Assembly (NCBI GenBank): GCA_025934695.1
Contig: JAICWS010000003.1
Location: 124,001 to 188,000 of the forward strand
Source of the DNA: Alphaproteobacteria bacterium
Lineage (GTDB): Bacteria; Pseudomonadota; Alphaproteobacteria; Micavibrionales; UBA2020
Direction: 5' to 3'
Length of the DNA stretch: 64,000 bases
Positions 8,175-17,163 of the stretch are shown piece by piece. Within the stretch, counting starts at the first letter, position 1. Every line of letters begins with the position of its first letter. The position numbers and the translations under genes are program-made. Under the pieces are notes generated by a model. It was not told the DNA's origin, did no database searches, and saw only the letters and a program-made list of their open reading frames with translations.

Positions 8175-8202
8175 ACCCCGGCTTCCGCCGGGGTTTCGTT
8201 TT
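8175..8202 (+). terminator. Terminator of rne / repeat copy 2
   Basis: ACCCCGGC (8175-8182), a TTCC loop, GCCGGGGT (8187-8194) and then TTCGTTTT form a good intrinsic terminator. Read on the minus strand with its flanks it matches copy 1, so the two make an inverted doublet about 60 bases apart. Confidence 0.7.
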
Positions 8203-8222
8203 GGCGGCTATGCCGGCATCAA

Positions 8223-8251
8223 TTGACAGGCTTAGCGCCGCACGGGATAAT
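8223..8251 (+). promoter_or_regulatory. Promoter of ABC exporter gene, near-leaderless
   Basis: TTGACA (8223-8228), a 17-base spacer and GATAAT (8246-8251) give a near-consensus promoter. The expected transcription start is around 8258, 2-3 bases before ATG 8261, and there is no Shine-Dalgarno sequence. The upstream ATG at 8201 lies before the promoter and is therefore unlikely to be used. Confidence 0.7.
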
Positions 8252-8260
8252 TTTGCACCC

Positions 8261-10135
8261 ATGAAAGTGATCTCACCGAAGACCGGCGACGCGGCGAACG
8301 ACGATCCCGGGAAGAAAAAGACGCTGGCGGAGCGGCTGGAGCCGGTGCGCAAGATGTGGATCTGCGCGAAGCTGGTCACGCAGATCGCCTGGGAGACAGA
8401 CAAGCGGGTCTTCGTCATCTTCAACACCGCGTCCTTTTTCCGCGCCTTCGTGCCGTTCCTGACTGCCTACGCGATGAAACTGCTGATCGACGGGCTGAAC
8501 CTGCCGCACGCGGGCGCGGCGGGCGCGATCCCGACCGCCATCCTCGCGGCGCTGGCGGCGCGCTACCTCATCGGCTTTTTCGATAACATCGTGTTTTTCT
8601 CTTACGCGCAGTCGTACCTGGACGCCGTGTTCCGCTACAAGCTGCAGAATATGCTGGGCCGGCGCTTTCACAACAAGATGATGACGCTCGACCTCGCGCA
8701 TTTCGAGGCGCCGGAAGTGCAGGATACCATCAACCGCGCGCGCGACAGCCATATCTGGCGCCCGTCGGAATACCTGCGCATCATGGGCGTCACGGCGGTC
8801 GACCTGACCGCCTTCTCGATCGCCTTCGTCGCGCTGTTCCCTTACGGCTGGTGGCTGCCGCTCGTCGTCTCGGCCATGTCGGTACCGCGCCTGTGGGTGC
8901 AGGCGGTGTCCGGCAACCGGCAGTGGGGTATCTGGAGCCAGACGACGCCGGAATCGAAGAAGCTCTGGTACACGATGCGCATCATGGAAGACCCGATGAC
9001 GGTGCGCGAGGCGCGCGTCAACGGCACCGGCCCGGCCTTCATCGCGAAACTGACCGGCCTGCAGGATTACCTTTTCACGAGCGCCGAAGGGGAGCTGAAG
9101 CGCCAGTTCAAGCTGTCGCTGGTCCCGCCACTGATCGAGGGCGTGATCCTGTTCGGCATCGCCTGGCATTTCCTGCTGCCCGTCATGGGCGGGGTTTTAA
9201 GTATCGGCAGCTTCACGCTACTGCTCTCCATGCTGGACCAGCTGGGCGCGCGGGCTTCGAGTGCCTCGACGCAGATCGGGCGCATGTACGAGCTCAGCCT
9301 TTACGTCGAAAGCTTCGACAGCTTTCTGAAACTGCCCAAACTGCTGAGCCACCCCGAAAAGCCCATTGTCTTCGATGCGATCAAGCCGCCCTCCATCGTA
9401 TTCGAGAATGTGACCTTCACCTATCCCGGCAGCGAGAAGAAGGCGCTCGAGAATGTCTCCTTCACGCTGACCGCCGGTGAAAGCGTCGCCTTCGTCGGCC
9501 AGAACGGGGCGGGGAAAACGACCGTCATCAAGCTGCTGTGCCGGTTTTACGACCCGCAGGAAGGGCGCATCCTCATCAACGGGCGCGATCTGCGCGACAT
9601 CGACCTCGCTCACTGGCACAAGCACCTAGGGACCCTGTTCCAGGAATTCATCCGCTATCACTTCACCGTGAAGGAAAATATCGCGCTCGGGGAGGAAGAC
9701 TCCTCGACCGACAGCCGCGTGGAAGAAGCGGCGAGAAAATCCGGCGCCGCGAGCTTCATTGAGACTTTCCCGGACAAATACGAGCAACAGCTCGGCAAGG
9801 AATTCACGGACGGCCAGGAACTGTCCGGCGGCCAGTGGCAAAAGCTGGCCATCGCCCGCGCCTTTCACGCCGCGCCGCCGGTGCTGGTTCTCGACGAGCC
9901 CACCAGCGCCATCGACGCCGAGGCCGAATTCGAGATATTCACCAACCTCGAGCGCCAGTATACCGACAAGACGTTGATCCTCGTCTCGCACCGCTTTTCC
10001 ACTGTGCGCAACGCCACGAAGATCATCGTGCTCGACGAGGGCCGCCTGGTCGAACAGGGCGATCATTCCGCATTGATCGCGCGCGCGGGACTTTACGCGC
10101 GGCTCTTTGCGTTGCAGGCTGAAGGGTATAAATAG
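8261..10135 (+). CDS. ABC exporter, fused permease and ATPase
   Basis: The 624-residue protein has an N-terminal membrane part of the exporter type (several hydrophobic helices to about residue 350) and a C-terminal ATPase. The ATPase shows Walker A GQNGAGKTTVIKLL, the signature LSGGQWQKLAIARAF, Walker B VLVLDEPTSAIDAEAE and a switch His in LILVSHRFSTVRNA. It should act as a homodimer or heterodimer half in the inner membrane. The export substrate cannot be told. Start ATG 8261 was chosen because a promoter ends at 8251. It is a single gene between the rne terminator and a convergent glycoside hydrolase gene. Confidence 0.9.
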   Translation: MKVISPKTGDAANDDPGKKKTLAERLEPVRKMWICAKLVTQIAWETDKRVFVIFNTASFFRAFVPFLTAYAMKLLIDGLNLPHAGAAGAIPTAILAALAARYLIGFFDNIVFFSYAQSYLDAVFRYKLQNMLGRRFHNKMMTLDLAHFEAPEVQDTINRARDSHIWRPSEYLRIMGVTAVDLTAFSIAFVALFPYGWWLPLVVSAMSVPRLWVQAVSGNRQWGIWSQTTPESKKLWYTMRIMEDPMTVREARVNGTGPAFIAKLTGLQDYLFTSAEGELKRQFKLSLVPPLIEGVILFGIAWHFLLPVMGGVLSIGSFTLLLSMLDQLGARASSASTQIGRMYELSLYVESFDSFLKLPKLLSHPEKPIVFDAIKPPSIVFENVTFTYPGSEKKALENVSFTLTAGESVAFVGQNGAGKTTVIKLLCRFYDPQEGRILINGRDLRDIDLAHWHKHLGTLFQEFIRYHFTVKENIALGEEDSSTDSRVEEAARKSGAASFIETFPDKYEQQLGKEFTDGQELSGGQWQKLAIARAFHAAPPVLVLDEPTSAIDAEAEFEIFTNLERQYTDKTLILVSHRFSTVRNATKIIVLDEGRLVEQGDHSALIARAGLYARLFALQAEGYK

Positions 10136-10166
10136 CCTTACAGCTTAGCGCGGGTTTTTACTGAAA

Positions 10167-12377
10167 TCAGATGTCCTCGCCCGCCGCCGCCGCGACGCGG
10201 AGGGAGACGCGCTGTTCGCCGAGATAGGGATGCCGGGCGACAAGCGTGACAGCGCCGGCGCCGAAGGCCGCACGAATCCACACCGCCCCTGCCCCGCCCG
10301 CGAGCGCAAAAGGATTCTCGCCGACGATTTCGCCAGGGCCGTCGATGGCAAGGCTGATAGCCCCCGTCGCGAAGGGTCGCGTATTGCCGAATTCATCCGT
10401 CACGCGCAGGACGACGCGCGTCATGTCCACGCCGTCGCCGTCCAGCAGCAGGTCGTCGGGCTCGACGGCGAGGCGGGCATCCACGCCGCGACCCGAGAGC
10501 GTGCGGGAAATGACTTTTTTGCCGCCGATATAGCCGTCGATGCGCAGGTCGCCCCAAGGGCTCAAAGGCAGGTTGCCAAGGTCGATCAGGAATGGCGGAT
10601 GGCGCAGGTAGCCGTAATCTTTCGACGGCAGGGCCTCGCCCCTTTTCTCGCCGCCGATGAAATATTCCAGCCGCTCGCAGTTTGAGCAGACCGGTACAAT
10701 CCCCAGCCCCGCCGCGCCGGAGCGGTCACCCGACGACCAGTGGAAACCCGGTTCCAGCACGACTTCTTCCGCAGGATCGCACTGCGACCGGTAAAACCCG
10801 GCAGCCGCCTTCGGAATGCGGAAGATGTCGCTGACGCCGTGATGGCAGATGCGGTCGCCCGAGCCGAAATTGGCATGGGTGTTGTAATCGAAGGCGCACC
10901 AGCCGATGCCGCCCGCATAGCGCGCGTCGGAGGCAAGCTGGTTATGCACGCGCGCGTGGCGCAGCACATGCTCGGCCACGCGCTCGACCTGGTCGAAGCG
11001 CTTGGTCGAAAACATGTGCCCGTTGAACTCGGTATTGAGGTACAGCGGATGGTTGGGCGGCCGCAAGGGGAAGTCAAAATCGTTCATCGTAAAGACGTCT
11101 TCGAGGCGCTCGGAGTCGTAAATATAGCGGATGCCGCCCGTCTGCCGCGTAGGATCGAGTCTGCGCGCCGCCTCGTTCGTACGCAGGTAGAAATCGTGAC
11201 TGTCCTGCGATTCATTGATGCGCACGCCCCACAGCACGACGCTAGGGCGGTTCCGGTCGCGGCGGATCATCTCTTCGACGTTGCGCACGGCGATATCCTG
11301 CCACGGCCCATCGCCGATGTGCTGCCAACCGGGAATTTCCTCCAGGACCAGCAACCCCAGTTCGTCGCAGGCATCGAGGAAGTGCCGCGACTGCGGATAA
11401 TGCGAAGTGCGGACGAGATTGACTTTCAGCTCGTGCTTCAAAATCTGCGCGTCGCGGCGCTGGACGCGTCTGGGCATCGCCCCGCTGGTGTAGGGATAGG
11501 TCTGGTGCCGGTTGAGGCCGCGTATCTTGAGCGGCGCGCCGTTCAGCATGAAACCGTCCGGCGTGAAGCGCGCCTCGCGAAAGCCGAAGCGCGTCTCATA
11601 TTCGTCCTCAGGCGCGCCGTCGGGCATCAGCCGGCAGACAAGATCGTAAAGCACGGGCTTATCCGGGCTCCACAGCTCGACGCCCTGGATGTCGTCGAGC
11701 CCGACAGCGATTTCAGATGCGTCCGGGTCGTAAGCCCGCGTCGCCGCACAGAGCGTTTCGCCGCGGCGCCGCAGTTCGACGCGCAACGTGCCGCCCCGGC
11801 CATCCGGGACGATTGAACAAAGGACTTCCAGCCGCGGCCGCGACAGGCAGTCGAAAGTCTGGACAAAGACATCGGCGATATGAGACGGCGGCACCGCGCG
11901 CAGCGATACTTCGCGATAGATGCCGCCGAACGTCAGGAAGTCGATGTTGCCGCCGAACGGCGGAATATCGGGCCGCTCCGTCGAATCGACCTCAGCTGCG
12001 AGAACATTGTCGCCCGTCCAGTTCAGATGCGGCGTCAGTTCAAAGGAAAAGGGCGTGTAGCCACCAAGATATTCGCCGAGCGGCTGCCCGTTGAGCGCGG
12101 CTTTCGTCGCCGTCATCGCCCCCTCGAAATCGGCGAAAATACGCATGCCGCGCAGGGTCTCGGGAAGGCGAAAGTGGCGGCGGTAGATCGAAACGAAGGT
12201 ATAGGCGGACTCATCGAAACTATGCCAGGGCAGGACCGCATTGGCATGGGGCAGCGTGACTTTCGTAAAGCCGCTGTCGTCGAAATTGGCGTTCATCGCG
12301 CCCGGCCTGGAGGGGCCCCCGAAAAGCCAGTTGCGGTTCATCGGGAGGATGCGCCGGGCTGCCGTGTTCGTCGTCAT
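10167..12377 (-). CDS. Glycoside hydrolase family 2 protein
   Basis: This 736-residue enzyme has the GH2 layout: a jelly-roll sugar-binding domain (FDESAYTFVSIYRRHF, GGIYREVSLRAV), an immunoglobulin-like domain, a TIM barrel and C-terminal beta domains. Glu389 in GVRINES fits the acid/base and Glu450 in LNTEFNGHM fits the nucleophile. MPRRVQRRDAQILK and NLVRTSHYPQSRHF are typical barrel-entry motifs. There is no signal peptide, so it is probably cytoplasmic. Beta-galactosidase and beta-glucuronidase are both possible. The start at 12377 follows AAGGGGG. It sits downstream of divL on the same strand, 37 bases away, which may be read-through rather than function. Confidence 0.88.
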   Translation of the reverse strand: MTTNTAARRILPMNRNWLFGGPSRPGAMNANFDDSGFTKVTLPHANAVLPWHSFDESAYTFVSIYRRHFRLPETLRGMRIFADFEGAMTATKAALNGQPLGEYLGGYTPFSFELTPHLNWTGDNVLAAEVDSTERPDIPPFGGNIDFLTFGGIYREVSLRAVPPSHIADVFVQTFDCLSRPRLEVLCSIVPDGRGGTLRVELRRRGETLCAATRAYDPDASEIAVGLDDIQGVELWSPDKPVLYDLVCRLMPDGAPEDEYETRFGFREARFTPDGFMLNGAPLKIRGLNRHQTYPYTSGAMPRRVQRRDAQILKHELKVNLVRTSHYPQSRHFLDACDELGLLVLEEIPGWQHIGDGPWQDIAVRNVEEMIRRDRNRPSVVLWGVRINESQDSHDFYLRTNEAARRLDPTRQTGGIRYIYDSERLEDVFTMNDFDFPLRPPNHPLYLNTEFNGHMFSTKRFDQVERVAEHVLRHARVHNQLASDARYAGGIGWCAFDYNTHANFGSGDRICHHGVSDIFRIPKAAAGFYRSQCDPAEEVVLEPGFHWSSGDRSGAAGLGIVPVCSNCERLEYFIGGEKRGEALPSKDYGYLRHPPFLIDLGNLPLSPWGDLRIDGYIGGKKVISRTLSGRGVDARLAVEPDDLLLDGDGVDMTRVVLRVTDEFGNTRPFATGAISLAIDGPGEIVGENPFALAGGAGAVWIRAAFGAGAVTLVARHPYLGEQRVSLRVAAAAGEDI

Positions 12378-12414
12378 TGCTGCAAGCCCCCTTGCCGGTC
12401 AAATGTGGAAAGAT

Positions 12415-14796
12415 TTAAACCGTCTTTTTTTCAGGAGCCGACGCCTTGGCCGGCTGGGCTTGGTGGAGCGGCAGCTTGCAGATGACGTGAGTGCCCGCCC
12501 CCTCCTTGCTCTCGATGGTCACGTCGCCGCCATGCAGCTGCACGATGCTTTTGACGAGCGCCAGGCCGAGCCCCGCGCCGGAGCGGCGGTGGATCTTCTT
12601 GGAATGAATCTTCTCGAAGGGGGTGAAGACGCGCTCGAGGTCGGCGGCCGGGATGCCGGTGCCGGTGTCGCGCACGCCGATCAGCACGAAATCGCCCGCG
12701 CGCTGCGCCGAAATCGTGACGCGCCCGCCATTCGGGCTATAGTTGATCGCGTTGCTGATGAGGTTGAGCAGTACCTGCTTCATGCGGCGCTCGTCGGCCG
12801 TTACCGTCAACCGGTCGTCCGGGCATTGAATAATGAGATCGAGTTTTTGCTTCCTTGCCCATTCTTCGGTCAGCTGGACGACCTGCTCGATAAGGCTGCG
12901 CACGCGAACCTCTGCGGGATAAAGCTTGAGGTAGCCCGCCTCGATGGTAGAAAGATCGAGAATGTCGTTGACGAGCGATACGAGGCGCTGGCCCGCCTCG
13001 ATCATGCTTGATGTGTACTCGAGCTGGCGATCGTTGAGCTTGCCGAAATATTGCTGGTTGAGCATTTCGGCGAAGCCCATGATGGCGTTCAGCGGCGTGC
13101 GCAGCTGATACGACACGTTGGCCAGGAAGTCGGTTTTGAGCCGTTCCGCCTCTTCCAGTGCTGCGTTCTTTTCCATCAGCGCCTGCTCGACTTTCACGGT
13201 GTCGGTGATGTCGAAGTAGGCATTCAGGATGTTGCCGTCGGGCAGCGGGACGATGGAATATTCCAGCACCGTGCCGTTATTCCTCTGAATACGTCCCCGG
13301 CGCGGCTCGCGCTCGAGCGCGTTGGCCATGATGACCTGCTTCATTGCGGGCCATTGCGGCGGATCGAAATAGGCGCGGGTGCGCTCGATCAGGTGCATGA
13401 TATGGGGCGAGCCCTGCATGTCGGACGAGGGGATGTTCCACATGCGCGCGAAAGCCTGGTTGGACAAGCGTACGCGCCCGTCCTCGCCGAAGACCGCGAT
13501 GCCTTCGGAGAGGTTGTTCATCGTCTCTTCCTGCACGGCGATCAGGGTATTGTAGGAAGTTTCCAGCTGCAGCCTGGAGGTGACGTCTTCAAGGGTAAGC
13601 AACAGCCCGCCCATAGGGCGCGGCACCACGATCATGCGCACGACCGAACCGTCGGGCAGATATTGCATTTCCTCGTAGGGCTCAAGCAGCGAGGTGAATT
13701 TATTCACCCAAGCCTGCTTGAACTGCTTGTAATCGGCTTGTTCGGGCAGCTTGCGCAGTTCGCGCATTTTTTCGATGATCTCGATCATCTTGGGCTTGCT
13801 GTCCAGCCAGGTGCCCGACATGCCCGTCAGCTGCTCATAGGATGAGTTATAGAACTCCAATCGTGTATCGACGTCGAACATGGCGATGGCCGTGCGCAGC
13901 TGCTCGAGCGCTTCGCGCTGGGATGCGACGAGGCGCTCGTAGGAGGCTTCCCATTCCTCTTCCTTCGTGACGTCGAGGGCGACGCCGACGACGCGCTTTT
14001 CCTGCGGCAGCGGGATTTCGGTGATTTCGATGAGCTTGCGCTGGCCTTCCACGATCATGTGGCCGCGCATCGACTGCGGCGCAAGCTTCGCCATGGCGCG
14101 CTGCGCGAGGATGCGTTGCGTAAGGTCCGTCTTGGCAGCACCGGTTAAGGGAAGTTCCTTCTGCTCGGCCACGACGGTGGCGCCCGTGTCATCGCAGATT
14201 TTCGCGTAAGCCTTGTTGCACCAGGTGATGTCGAGGCGGTGATTGCGCACCCAGATGGGAAAGGGCAGCGCGTTCGCATTGGTGCGGAGCTCATTCTCGC
14301 GGCGCTCGACGGCGGCGATGGCTTCGACGCCGCGCACGGCGGCCTGCGCAAAATCGGTGATATCCATGGCCCAGATGACGGAGAACAATTGCCCCGAGCC
14401 CTGGATAATGCCACGCTTGCCAAAAACTTTGAGCGCGCGCTTGCCCGACGCCGTGTGAACGCCGATTTCGAAATGTTCGCCATATTGCTGGAGCCGGTCG
14501 TACAGCCCTTCGAGCGCTGCCGCGTCGCCCGGCGACAGACCCGCCTGCAGGTCCGGCAGGGTGTCGATGGAATCGACGCCGACCAGCGAGCAGAAGCCTG
14601 CCGAAATCGCCTGTACCCCTTCCTGGTCCCAGCCGCAGTATTCGATGGGAATGGCGCGCAGGAAGGCTTCGAGCCGGTCATGCTGCTTTTCCATGCGCTT
14701 GCGGGCGCGCCGGAAGGGCAGCAACAGGTCGAGCAGCCCGTCGAAGGCGCCGGTCTTCCCCTGAGCGGCGCCGCTATATTCTTCAAACCCAGTCAC
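12415..14796 (-). CDS. divL: DivL-like tyrosine 'histidine kinase' homologue
   Basis: The 793-residue protein has a short N-terminal hydrophobic patch (LLDLLLPF), several PAS-like sensor regions (about 45-150, 170-280, 290-405, 420-535), a dimerisation helix pair and a kinase-type ATPase domain. The H-box reads FLANVSYQLRTPLNAI, so the phosphoacceptor His is replaced by Tyr563 (codon TAT at 13110-13108). N box (LLNLISNAINYSPNGG), G1 (DTGTGIP), F box and G2 (SGAGLGLALVK) are all intact. In Caulobacter, DivL has Tyr in this place, senses DivK~P and controls the CckA-CtrA cell-cycle relay. Domain order, length and the Tyr support the name; orthology was not tested. Confidence 0.88.
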   Translation of the reverse strand: MTGFEEYSGAAQGKTGAFDGLLDLLLPFRRARKRMEKQHDRLEAFLRAIPIEYCGWDQEGVQAISAGFCSLVGVDSIDTLPDLQAGLSPGDAAALEGLYDRLQQYGEHFEIGVHTASGKRALKVFGKRGIIQGSGQLFSVIWAMDITDFAQAAVRGVEAIAAVERRENELRTNANALPFPIWVRNHRLDITWCNKAYAKICDDTGATVVAEQKELPLTGAAKTDLTQRILAQRAMAKLAPQSMRGHMIVEGQRKLIEITEIPLPQEKRVVGVALDVTKEEEWEASYERLVASQREALEQLRTAIAMFDVDTRLEFYNSSYEQLTGMSGTWLDSKPKMIEIIEKMRELRKLPEQADYKQFKQAWVNKFTSLLEPYEEMQYLPDGSVVRMIVVPRPMGGLLLTLEDVTSRLQLETSYNTLIAVQEETMNNLSEGIAVFGEDGRVRLSNQAFARMWNIPSSDMQGSPHIMHLIERTRAYFDPPQWPAMKQVIMANALEREPRRGRIQRNNGTVLEYSIVPLPDGNILNAYFDITDTVKVEQALMEKNAALEEAERLKTDFLANVSYQLRTPLNAIMGFAEMLNQQYFGKLNDRQLEYTSSMIEAGQRLVSLVNDILDLSTIEAGYLKLYPAEVRVRSLIEQVVQLTEEWARKQKLDLIIQCPDDRLTVTADERRMKQVLLNLISNAINYSPNGGRVTISAQRAGDFVLIGVRDTGTGIPAADLERVFTPFEKIHSKKIHRRSGAGLGLALVKSIVQLHGGDVTIESKEGAGTHVICKLPLHQAQPAKASAPEKKTV

Positions 14797-14901
14797 TTTT
14801 TCATGTTAAAACGCTTCGGGTTGGCACGAAAGCTTTAAATAATATGGGGTTAACTCCGATTTTGAACATGGATGCCCCATCCCTTCCCGAATGAAAAAAG
14901 A

Positions 14902-14930
14902 TTGACATGTTTGCCATAATAATTTAACCT
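14902..14930 (+). promoter_or_regulatory. Candidate promoter of small ORF at 14969
   Basis: TTGACA (14902-14907), 17 bases, then TAACCT (14925-14930). The -35 is perfect; the -10 is weak. The small ORF starts 38 bases after. Confidence 0.4.
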
Positions 14931-14968
14931 CCAACGACGGTGAATTCTTCTGAAGAGAGGCGAGTGTC

Positions 14969-15190
14969 ATGAAATTGCGGGATGTTTTCAAAAAAGTGTC
15001 GGCGGGCTGGGACAGGGTTTGCGATGGTCTTGACGGACTTTGCAAGGCGACCATCGACGGCCTCGCCATGCATGGCCGCGCCACCGCCGGTTTGCCGCCT
15101 TTTGACATTCCTCAACCCGAACCGGAACAGGCCAAGCCGGCAGCGCCGGCACCTGAGAAGAAGCCGCAGCAACCGAGCGGGCCGGGCTAA
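14969..15190 (+). CDS. Small Pro-rich hypothetical protein
   Basis: The 73-residue product starts MKLRDVFKKVSAGWDRVCDG with an amphipathic, charged N-terminal helix and ends with a Pro/Glu/Lys/Gln-rich tail (PAPEKKPQQPSGPG). A ribosome binding site (GAGAGGCGAG) stands close before the ATG at 14969. It is divergent from divL. No signal peptide or membrane segment is clear, and no family was recognised. Confidence 0.6.
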   Translation: MKLRDVFKKVSAGWDRVCDGLDGLCKATIDGLAMHGRATAGLPPFDIPQPEPEQAKPAAPAPEKKPQQPSGPG

Positions 15191-15385
15191 AGATTCCTGG
15201 GGCGACTTTCTCCGTTTTTCTCTGCTTCCCCTGAGAGCCAGGGCAACGTCAGAGGCAGATCGCGAGTTTAGGATTTAGTTGACATATTACTTCGGTATGC
15301 GTTACAAACTCCCTACGCACTGTGCAACCACGGCTGATCGATTTCCGCTTGTTTCGCGACCGCCGGTATAATGCACAAACCGCAA

Positions 15386-15424
15386 AAACAGCCAGACCGT
15401 TTTTTGATGCGCTCCTGGCTGTTT
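15386..15424 (+). promoter_or_regulatory. Stem-loop in leader of gene at 15484
   Basis: AAACAGCCAG (15386-15395) and CTGGCTGTTT (15415-15424) form a perfect 10-bp stem with a 19-base loop containing T6. A TATAAT box lies at 15367-15372. If that box is used, the stem-loop is in the first part of the leader and could act as attenuator or stability element. Alternatively it is a terminator of an upstream short RNA starting at TTGACA 15279. Confidence 0.4.
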
Positions 15425-15483
15425 CATGTTCTCCGCTTTCAGACATGACCTGGCCTCGACCGCAAATTGAGGAGATGAAAGTC

Positions 15484-15771
15484 ATGCTATTGAAGTTTCA
15501 GGACCAGTTCGGAACACATTTGGTCGCGCCGCTGAAGATCGAGCCGGCCAGTGATCGCAGCCTCAGACTTGTCTTTGCCGTGGAAACCGGCATGTACTGC
15601 GAATGCAAAAACGTCGGCGCGAGCCTGGACATCTCGTTGGAACTGGCGGAGCGCGCGATTCAAAATGCGGCAAGAGCGCATGAAGAGATCGTCGACCTGA
15701 CGCCGGAGGGCATCGCGGAAATCAAAAGACGCGCCGCTATTCCACGCCCCACGGGCTATGTGGTGAAGTGA
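15484..15771 (+). CDS. Hypothetical protein, 95 residues
   Basis: The frame is open from 15322, but the best ribosome binding site (GAGGAG, 15469-15474) serves the ATG at 15484 with 9-base spacing; the ATG at 15475 directly abuts the site. The product (MLLKFQDQFGTHLVAPLKIE...) has an alternating strand/helix pattern, two nearby Cys in MYCECKNVG and no signal peptide. It converges with ahcY, whose stop lies 19 bases away. No family was recognised. Confidence 0.6.
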   Translation: MLLKFQDQFGTHLVAPLKIEPASDRSLRLVFAVETGMYCECKNVGASLDISLELAERAIQNAARAHEEIVDLTPEGIAEIKRRAAIPRPTGYVVK

Positions 15772-15790
15772 TCTTCCCCTGAGGGGACGC

Positions 15791-17104
15791 TTAATACCGG
15801 TAATGTCCCGGCTTGAACGGGCCTTCTTCGTCGATGCCCATGTACTCGGCCTGCTTGTCGGTAAGCTTCGTGAGCTTCACGCCGAGCTTGGCGAGGTGCA
15901 GGCGGGCGACCTTTTCGTCGAGGTGCTTGGGCAGCACGTAGACCTTCTTCTCGTACTTGGCATGGTGATTCCACAACTCGATCTGGGCCAGGACCTGGTT
16001 CGTGAACGAGGTGCTCATGACGAAGCTGGGATGGCCGGTCGCGCAGCCAAGGTTCACGAGGCGGCCCTTGGCGAGAACGATAAGCCGCTTGCCGTCGGGG
16101 AAAATGACTTCATCGACCTGCGGCTTCACTTCTTCCCATTTGTAATTCTTGAGCGCGCCGATCTGGATCTCGCTGTCGAAGTGGCCGATGTTGGCGACGA
16201 TCGCGCGGTCCTTCATCTTGCGCATGTGATCGAGCGTAATGACGTCGACGTTGCCGGTAGCGGTGACGAAGATATCGCCCTGCGGCGCCGCATCTTCCAT
16301 GGTTACGACCTGGTAGCCTTCCATCGCGGCCTGCAGCGCGCAGATGGGGTCGATTTCGGTCACCATGACGCGCGCGCCCTGGCTGCGCAGAGAGGCAGCC
16401 GAGCCTTTGCCCACGTCGCCGTAGCCGCAGACAACCGCGATCTTGCCGGCGACCATCACGTCGGTTGCGCGCTTGATGCCGTCGACCAAGCTTTCGCGGC
16501 AGCCGTAGAGGTTGTCGAATTTCGACTTGGTCACGCTGTCATTCACGTTGATGGCGGGAACTTTCAACTGGCCTTTCTTTTCCATTTCGTACAGGCGATG
16601 CACGCCGGTCGTCGTTTCTTCCGACAGGCCTTTCACGTCCTTCAGCATGGCGGGATACTTTTCGTGCATGATTTTCGTGACGTCGCCGCCATCGTCGAGG
16701 ATCATGTTGGGCGCCCAGCCGCCGGGACCTTTAAGCGTCTGCTCGATGCACCACCAGAATTCTTCCTCGGTCATGCCTTTCCAGGCGAAGACGGGAATGC
16801 CCTTGGCCGCGATGGCCGCCGCCGCCTGGTCTTGTGTCGAGAAGATGTTGCAGGACGACCAGCGCACTTCCGCACCCAGTTCGATGAGGGTCTCTATGAG
16901 GACGGCGGTCTGGATCGTCATGTGCAGGCACCCGACGATGCGCGCGCCCTTGAGCGGCTTCTTGCCCTTGTATTCGGAGCGCAGCGCCATCAGGCCCGGC
17001 ATTTCGGTTTCGGCGATGGCGATTTCCTTGCGGCCCCACTCCGCCAGCGACATGTCCTTGACTTTGAAGTCACCGGTGGGGGTCTTTGCTTTTGGCATCG
17101 CCAT
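15791..17104 (-). CDS. ahcY: Adenosylhomocysteinase
   Basis: This cytosolic NAD-dependent enzyme reversibly hydrolyses S-adenosylhomocysteine to adenosine and homocysteine, relieving inhibition of methyltransferases. Its 437 residues carry the family signatures [33 protein letters not shown], the NAD-binding [20 protein letters not shown] and a C-terminal KPGHYRY, which supplies the NAD-contacting Lys and Tyr of the partner subunit. The ribosome binding site is CAGGAG. It is the last gene of the minus-strand run, 59 bases after ptsP, so it may be co-transcribed. The gap is too short for a typical SAH riboswitch. Confidence 0.97.
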   Translation of the reverse strand: MAMPKAKTPTGDFKVKDMSLAEWGRKEIAIAETEMPGLMALRSEYKGKKPLKGARIVGCLHMTIQTAVLIETLIELGAEVRWSSCNIFSTQDQAAAAIAAKGIPVFAWKGMTEEEFWWCIEQTLKGPGGWAPNMILDDGGDVTKIMHEKYPAMLKDVKGLSEETTTGVHRLYEMEKKGQLKVPAINVNDSVTKSKFDNLYGCRESLVDGIKRATDVMVAGKIAVVCGYGDVGKGSAASLRSQGARVMVTEIDPICALQAAMEGYQVVTMEDAAPQGDIFVTATGNVDVITLDHMRKMKDRAIVANIGHFDSEIQIGALKNYKWEEVKPQVDEVIFPDGKRLIVLAKGRLVNLGCATGHPSFVMSTSFTNQVLAQIELWNHHAKYEKKVYVLPKHLDEKVARLHLAKLGVKLTKLTDKQAEYMGIDEEGPFKPGHYRY

Positions 17105-17163
17105 TGCTTTCTCCTGAAGAGGTTAAATTCGCTGCCTCAAAATAGGCAAAACGGCGGGCCTTT

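Noticed and set aside
17105-17163. SAH riboswitch upstream of ahcY
   Set aside because: Only 59 bases separate ahcY from ptsP, too little for the element, and no matching conserved core is visible.
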